Shown one piece after another: positions 40,201 to 42,500 of a DNA stretch of 42,500 bases (within the stretch, counting starts at the first letter, position 1; each line of letters begins with the position of its first letter). The position numbers and the translations under genes are program-made. Below the pieces are notes generated by a model. It ran no database searches, was not told where the DNA came from, and saw only the letters and a list, made by a program, of their open reading frames with translations. The DNA comes from Prorocentrum cordatum (taxonomy: Eukaryota > Sar > Dinophyceae > Prorocentrales > Prorocentraceae): assembly GCA_963575745.1 (NCBI GenBank), contig CAUYUJ010006302.1:68636-111135 (forward strand), given 5' to 3'.

Positions 40201-41600
40201 GTTGCTGTCAACTTTGAGCTGCTTTGAGCTGTTTGATGCGGATCGTTTGGCATTTTTATGCCTGGCGTTGCGTTGCGTTGTGCTGCATGTGTGTTGCATT
40301 ACTTGGCGTTGTTTGGTGTTGCGTGGCATTGCTTTTTACTTCCTTCTTACGGAAGTGGGCCTGCACGTCGGTCTGGCGGCTATGCGTGGCATTTCTTTAC
40401 ATTGCCCTGCAGCAGTGATTCGCATCGTGTTTCGTTGCTGTGTATTGCTGTGTGGTGCAGTTGCCGCTGGTCTCTGCGCCGTAGTACTTGATTTGCGTTG
40501 AAGCGTGCTGCTTTCCATTGGGTAGCAGTGCCTTGCGTTGGTCAACAAGCTTTGCATTATGCTGCGTCGCAATGCTTGACATTGCTGGCATTGATTGACA
40601 GTGTTTTGCAGTGCGCTGGATCCTGTTACATGGCATAGTCGTGCATGGCATTATTTAGCATGGTGTTGAATTGCGTGACGTTGACTTGCATTGCGGTGCA
40701 TTTGCTTCCATCGTTTTGCATCGCTCTGCACGGCTTTGCATTCGTAGAATGCGCTGCATTGGCTTGCATTGCTGCACATCGTCGCGCATTGTTTTGAAGT
40801 GCCTTGCGTTGCTTCGCGCTGCTGTGGATGCCGTTGCAGCGTGTTGTACTGATGCGCACTGCGTTGCAATGCGTTGCATTGCGTTGAACTATTTTGCATC
40901 TCGTCGCATGGATGCATCGCGTGGCATTCATGTGCGTTGTCTTGCACCGCGTGACATTAATTAGCATTGCTTGGCAGTGCTTGGCGTTGCTTGACATTGC
41001 TTGGCATTGGGTGGCAGTACCCGGCAGCAACTTGCATCGATGTGCATGGCATGGTACTGCGTTGTAATGCTTTGCGTTGCTTGACAACGCCTTGCTTTGC
41101 ATTTGGTTGTACTGACTTGAATTGCATTGCTTTGCATTATGACGTATAGATTGGCATTCCTCTGCGTTGGCTGGCATTCCTTTGCGGTGTGTTGCATTGC
41201 GTTGTATGGTTTTGCGCTGCGCTGCGTTGCGTTGCATCGTGCTGCATAGCTCCGACTCGATTTGCATTGCTCTAAATTTCGTAAATTGCTTCGCGTGTAT
41301 TGGTATTGCGGTGCACAACGTTGCCTCGCGTTGCACTGCGTTGCGCTGATTTGCGTTACCTTGCACTGCGTTACGTTGTGTTGCTTTGATGCGCATTGTT
41401 GCAAAATGCGTTACCTCGTTTCGCTGTTTTTCGCATCGCATGACAATGTGGCGCTTTGCGCTGCATTGCTGCGAATTGCTGTGCGCTGCCTTGCTTTACT
41501 TTGCATCGCGGTTCGCTGCGTTGCACTGCTTTGCATTGGTTCGCTGTGCTGTGGCATGGATGTGCACTGTTTCTCATTGCCTGGCATTGACTCGAATTGC
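40200..41600 (+). repeat. Degenerate TTGCN pentanucleotide array, 1.4 kb
   Basis: TTGCA, TTGCG, TGGCA and TTGAC pentamers, often paired as GCATTGCGTTG, recur throughout with no long perfect run. The + strand is strongly G/T-rich. Because 5 is not a multiple of 3, all frames stay partly open and give Cys/Leu/Ala (+) or Asn/Ala/Gln/Met (-) peptides that are not genes. Confidence 0.9.
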
Positions 41601-41603
41601 GTC

Positions 41604-41697
41604 TTGCACCACCTAGACTCACCACCTAGACTGCACCTAGATTGTACCTCCTAGACTGCACCACCTAGATTGCACCACCTAGACTGCACCACCTGTG
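41604..41697 (+). repeat. CACCACCTAGACTG minisatellite
   Basis: About six units of 14-17 bp (CACCACCTAGACTGCAC and variants) directly after the TTGCN array. Confidence 0.9.
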
Positions 41698-41844
41698 GGT
41701 TGCACGACGCACACTGCAAGACGCTTCGCTATGTGGGGCCCACGCCGGCGCGAAAAAAACGCTGCCGGCCGCACGTGCAAGTGGAGGCGAAGGCTGACGC
41801 CTAGTGCACGGCCGTCGACGCCCAGGTGCAAGACCCGGCGCGGT

Positions 41845-41922
41845 GCACCGGTGGCGCGCCGCCGCAGGATCAGCATGTTCCGCATGCGCGTGGCGCGGGA
41901 GAACATGACGTACAGATGCAGC
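41845..41922 (-). pseudogene. Helicase C-terminal motif fragment, second copy
   Basis: The minus strand reads LYVMFSRATRMRNMLILRR, matching LYVMFSRATCVRNTLILRP at 5263-5325 at both protein and DNA level (about nine in ten bases by eye over 60 bp). The sequence diverges on both sides, so only this terminal block of the Pif1/RecD-like helicase remains. It lies beside dispersed repeat R1. Confidence 0.6.
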
Positions 41923-41999
41923 ATTCCTCCTCCTCTGATGGGTCGAACGAGTGGCCCTCTAAAGAATCCAAGAGACTTCGCTCGCACGCGAATCTCAAT

Positions 42000-42190
42000 C
42001 GGCGGCGCGCCAGGGGGGGAAGCGAGAAGGAGAAAGCCTTCGCGCGAGGTTCGGAAGTCCCTCGGCTTTCTGAGAAATTCCCTGACCCTTCCCCGGAGAC
42101 ACGGAAAGTTGCTCAGAATGCGCGAGGGCTGCTGAGAAGTCCCGCCGCCTTGCCTTCTCCTTATCGCTTCCCCCCCTCGCTCGCCGCCGA
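42000..42190. repeat. Dispersed repeat R1, copy 2
   Basis: Shares CCCTTCCCCGGAGACACGGA, then GCGCGAGGGCTGCTGAGAAG and TCCCGCCGCC, with 11220-11430. The last 300 bp of the window (42191-42500) show a GAGTGAGTGA run at about 42430-42460 and no gene. Confidence 0.7.
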
Positions 42191-42500
42191 CTGAAGGCAA
42201 TGCGACTGCTTTCGGAATGTGCCAACGCACTCACTCATAAACTCACCCGCGCTCTAAGGGGGGAACAACGTCATGCCCCCGGCCGATTATCAAGCACACC
42301 CAGAATATTCAGGAGGCATGTTATGGTAACACGAACTGGGGTTGCCACCCGCAGAAGACACCTACATTAATCCGCACGGGCCCTAACATCGCCATGCTGC
42401 TCCACGGTGAACGGAGTGGGCACATGAATTGAGTGAGAGAGTTAATGAGTGAGTGAACGAGGGAGAGCGTGTGTGGTCAGACTGCGGGTATTTGCGCGGT

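Noticed and set aside
40200-41600. Asn/Gln/Ala-rich protein on the minus strand
   Set aside because: Produced by the TTGCN pentamer; all frames look alike and none has a natural boundary.
1-42500. tRNA, rRNA or CRISPR
   Set aside because: No cloverleaf, rRNA core or regular repeat-spacer pattern was found by eye. The minisatellites have no unique spacers of constant length.

Overview
The window looks like nuclear DNA of a dinoflagellate. Four things point there: a tandem array of pentatricopeptide (PPR) units of the ISYNAGIxACEK type that is abundant in dinoflagellates; a 13-nt match to the 3' part of the dinoflagellate spliced leader (DinoSL) followed by an open frame; a LINE-type retrotransposon whose ORF1 opens with a SKAYERYERYK segment; and GC-rich DNA packed with (CCT/AGG)n tracts. 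I cannot name a genus. No rRNA, tRNA or bacterial-type operon was seen, and I see no certain intact gene. Recognisable coding sequence is a small part of the window and nearly all of it is broken.

Layout. 1-3.1 kb: minisatellites, an unknown short frame, and a minus-strand secreted lectin-like gene (beta-trefoil, three repeats) with one frameshift. 3.1-4.6 kb: a foldback element, purine-rich DNA and a TA repeat. 4.6-5.5 kb: a G-rich minisatellite and the C-terminal remnant of a Pif1/RecD-like helicase with a stop in its QGQT motif. 5.6-7.4 kb: CCT tracts and a 227-bp tandem duplication, identical as far as I can read. 7.4-8.85 kb: a PPR gene whose about 15 units are scattered over three frames. 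8.9-11.2 kb: CAT, CCT and CCCT tracts. 11.2-16.8 kb: dispersed repeats, foldback elements, MITE-like elements, a CCCTATAG array and a hairpin array. 16.9-18.6 kb: two satellite-like arrays. 19.2-23.9 kb: a decayed LINE sitting inside a minisatellite. 23.9-26.4 kb: two foldbacks and weak minus-strand coding potential. 26.3-28.65 kb: a large array of the same family as the one at 18.1 kb, bounded by inverted copies of an 85-bp sequence. 28.7-34.7 kb: mostly non-coding, with three foldbacks and a MITE. 34.9-36.7 kb: an unknown acidic frame, AGG/CCT tracts and a foldback. 37.7-39.4 kb: a DinoSL-tagged, frameshifted gene remnant. 39.4-42.5 kb: a 1.4-kb degenerate TTGCN array and a second helicase fragment.

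There is no evidence that these genes work together. What unites the window is structure: at least nine separate long imperfect inverted repeats of about 85-210 bp, several dispersed repeat pairs, and retroposition-type remains.
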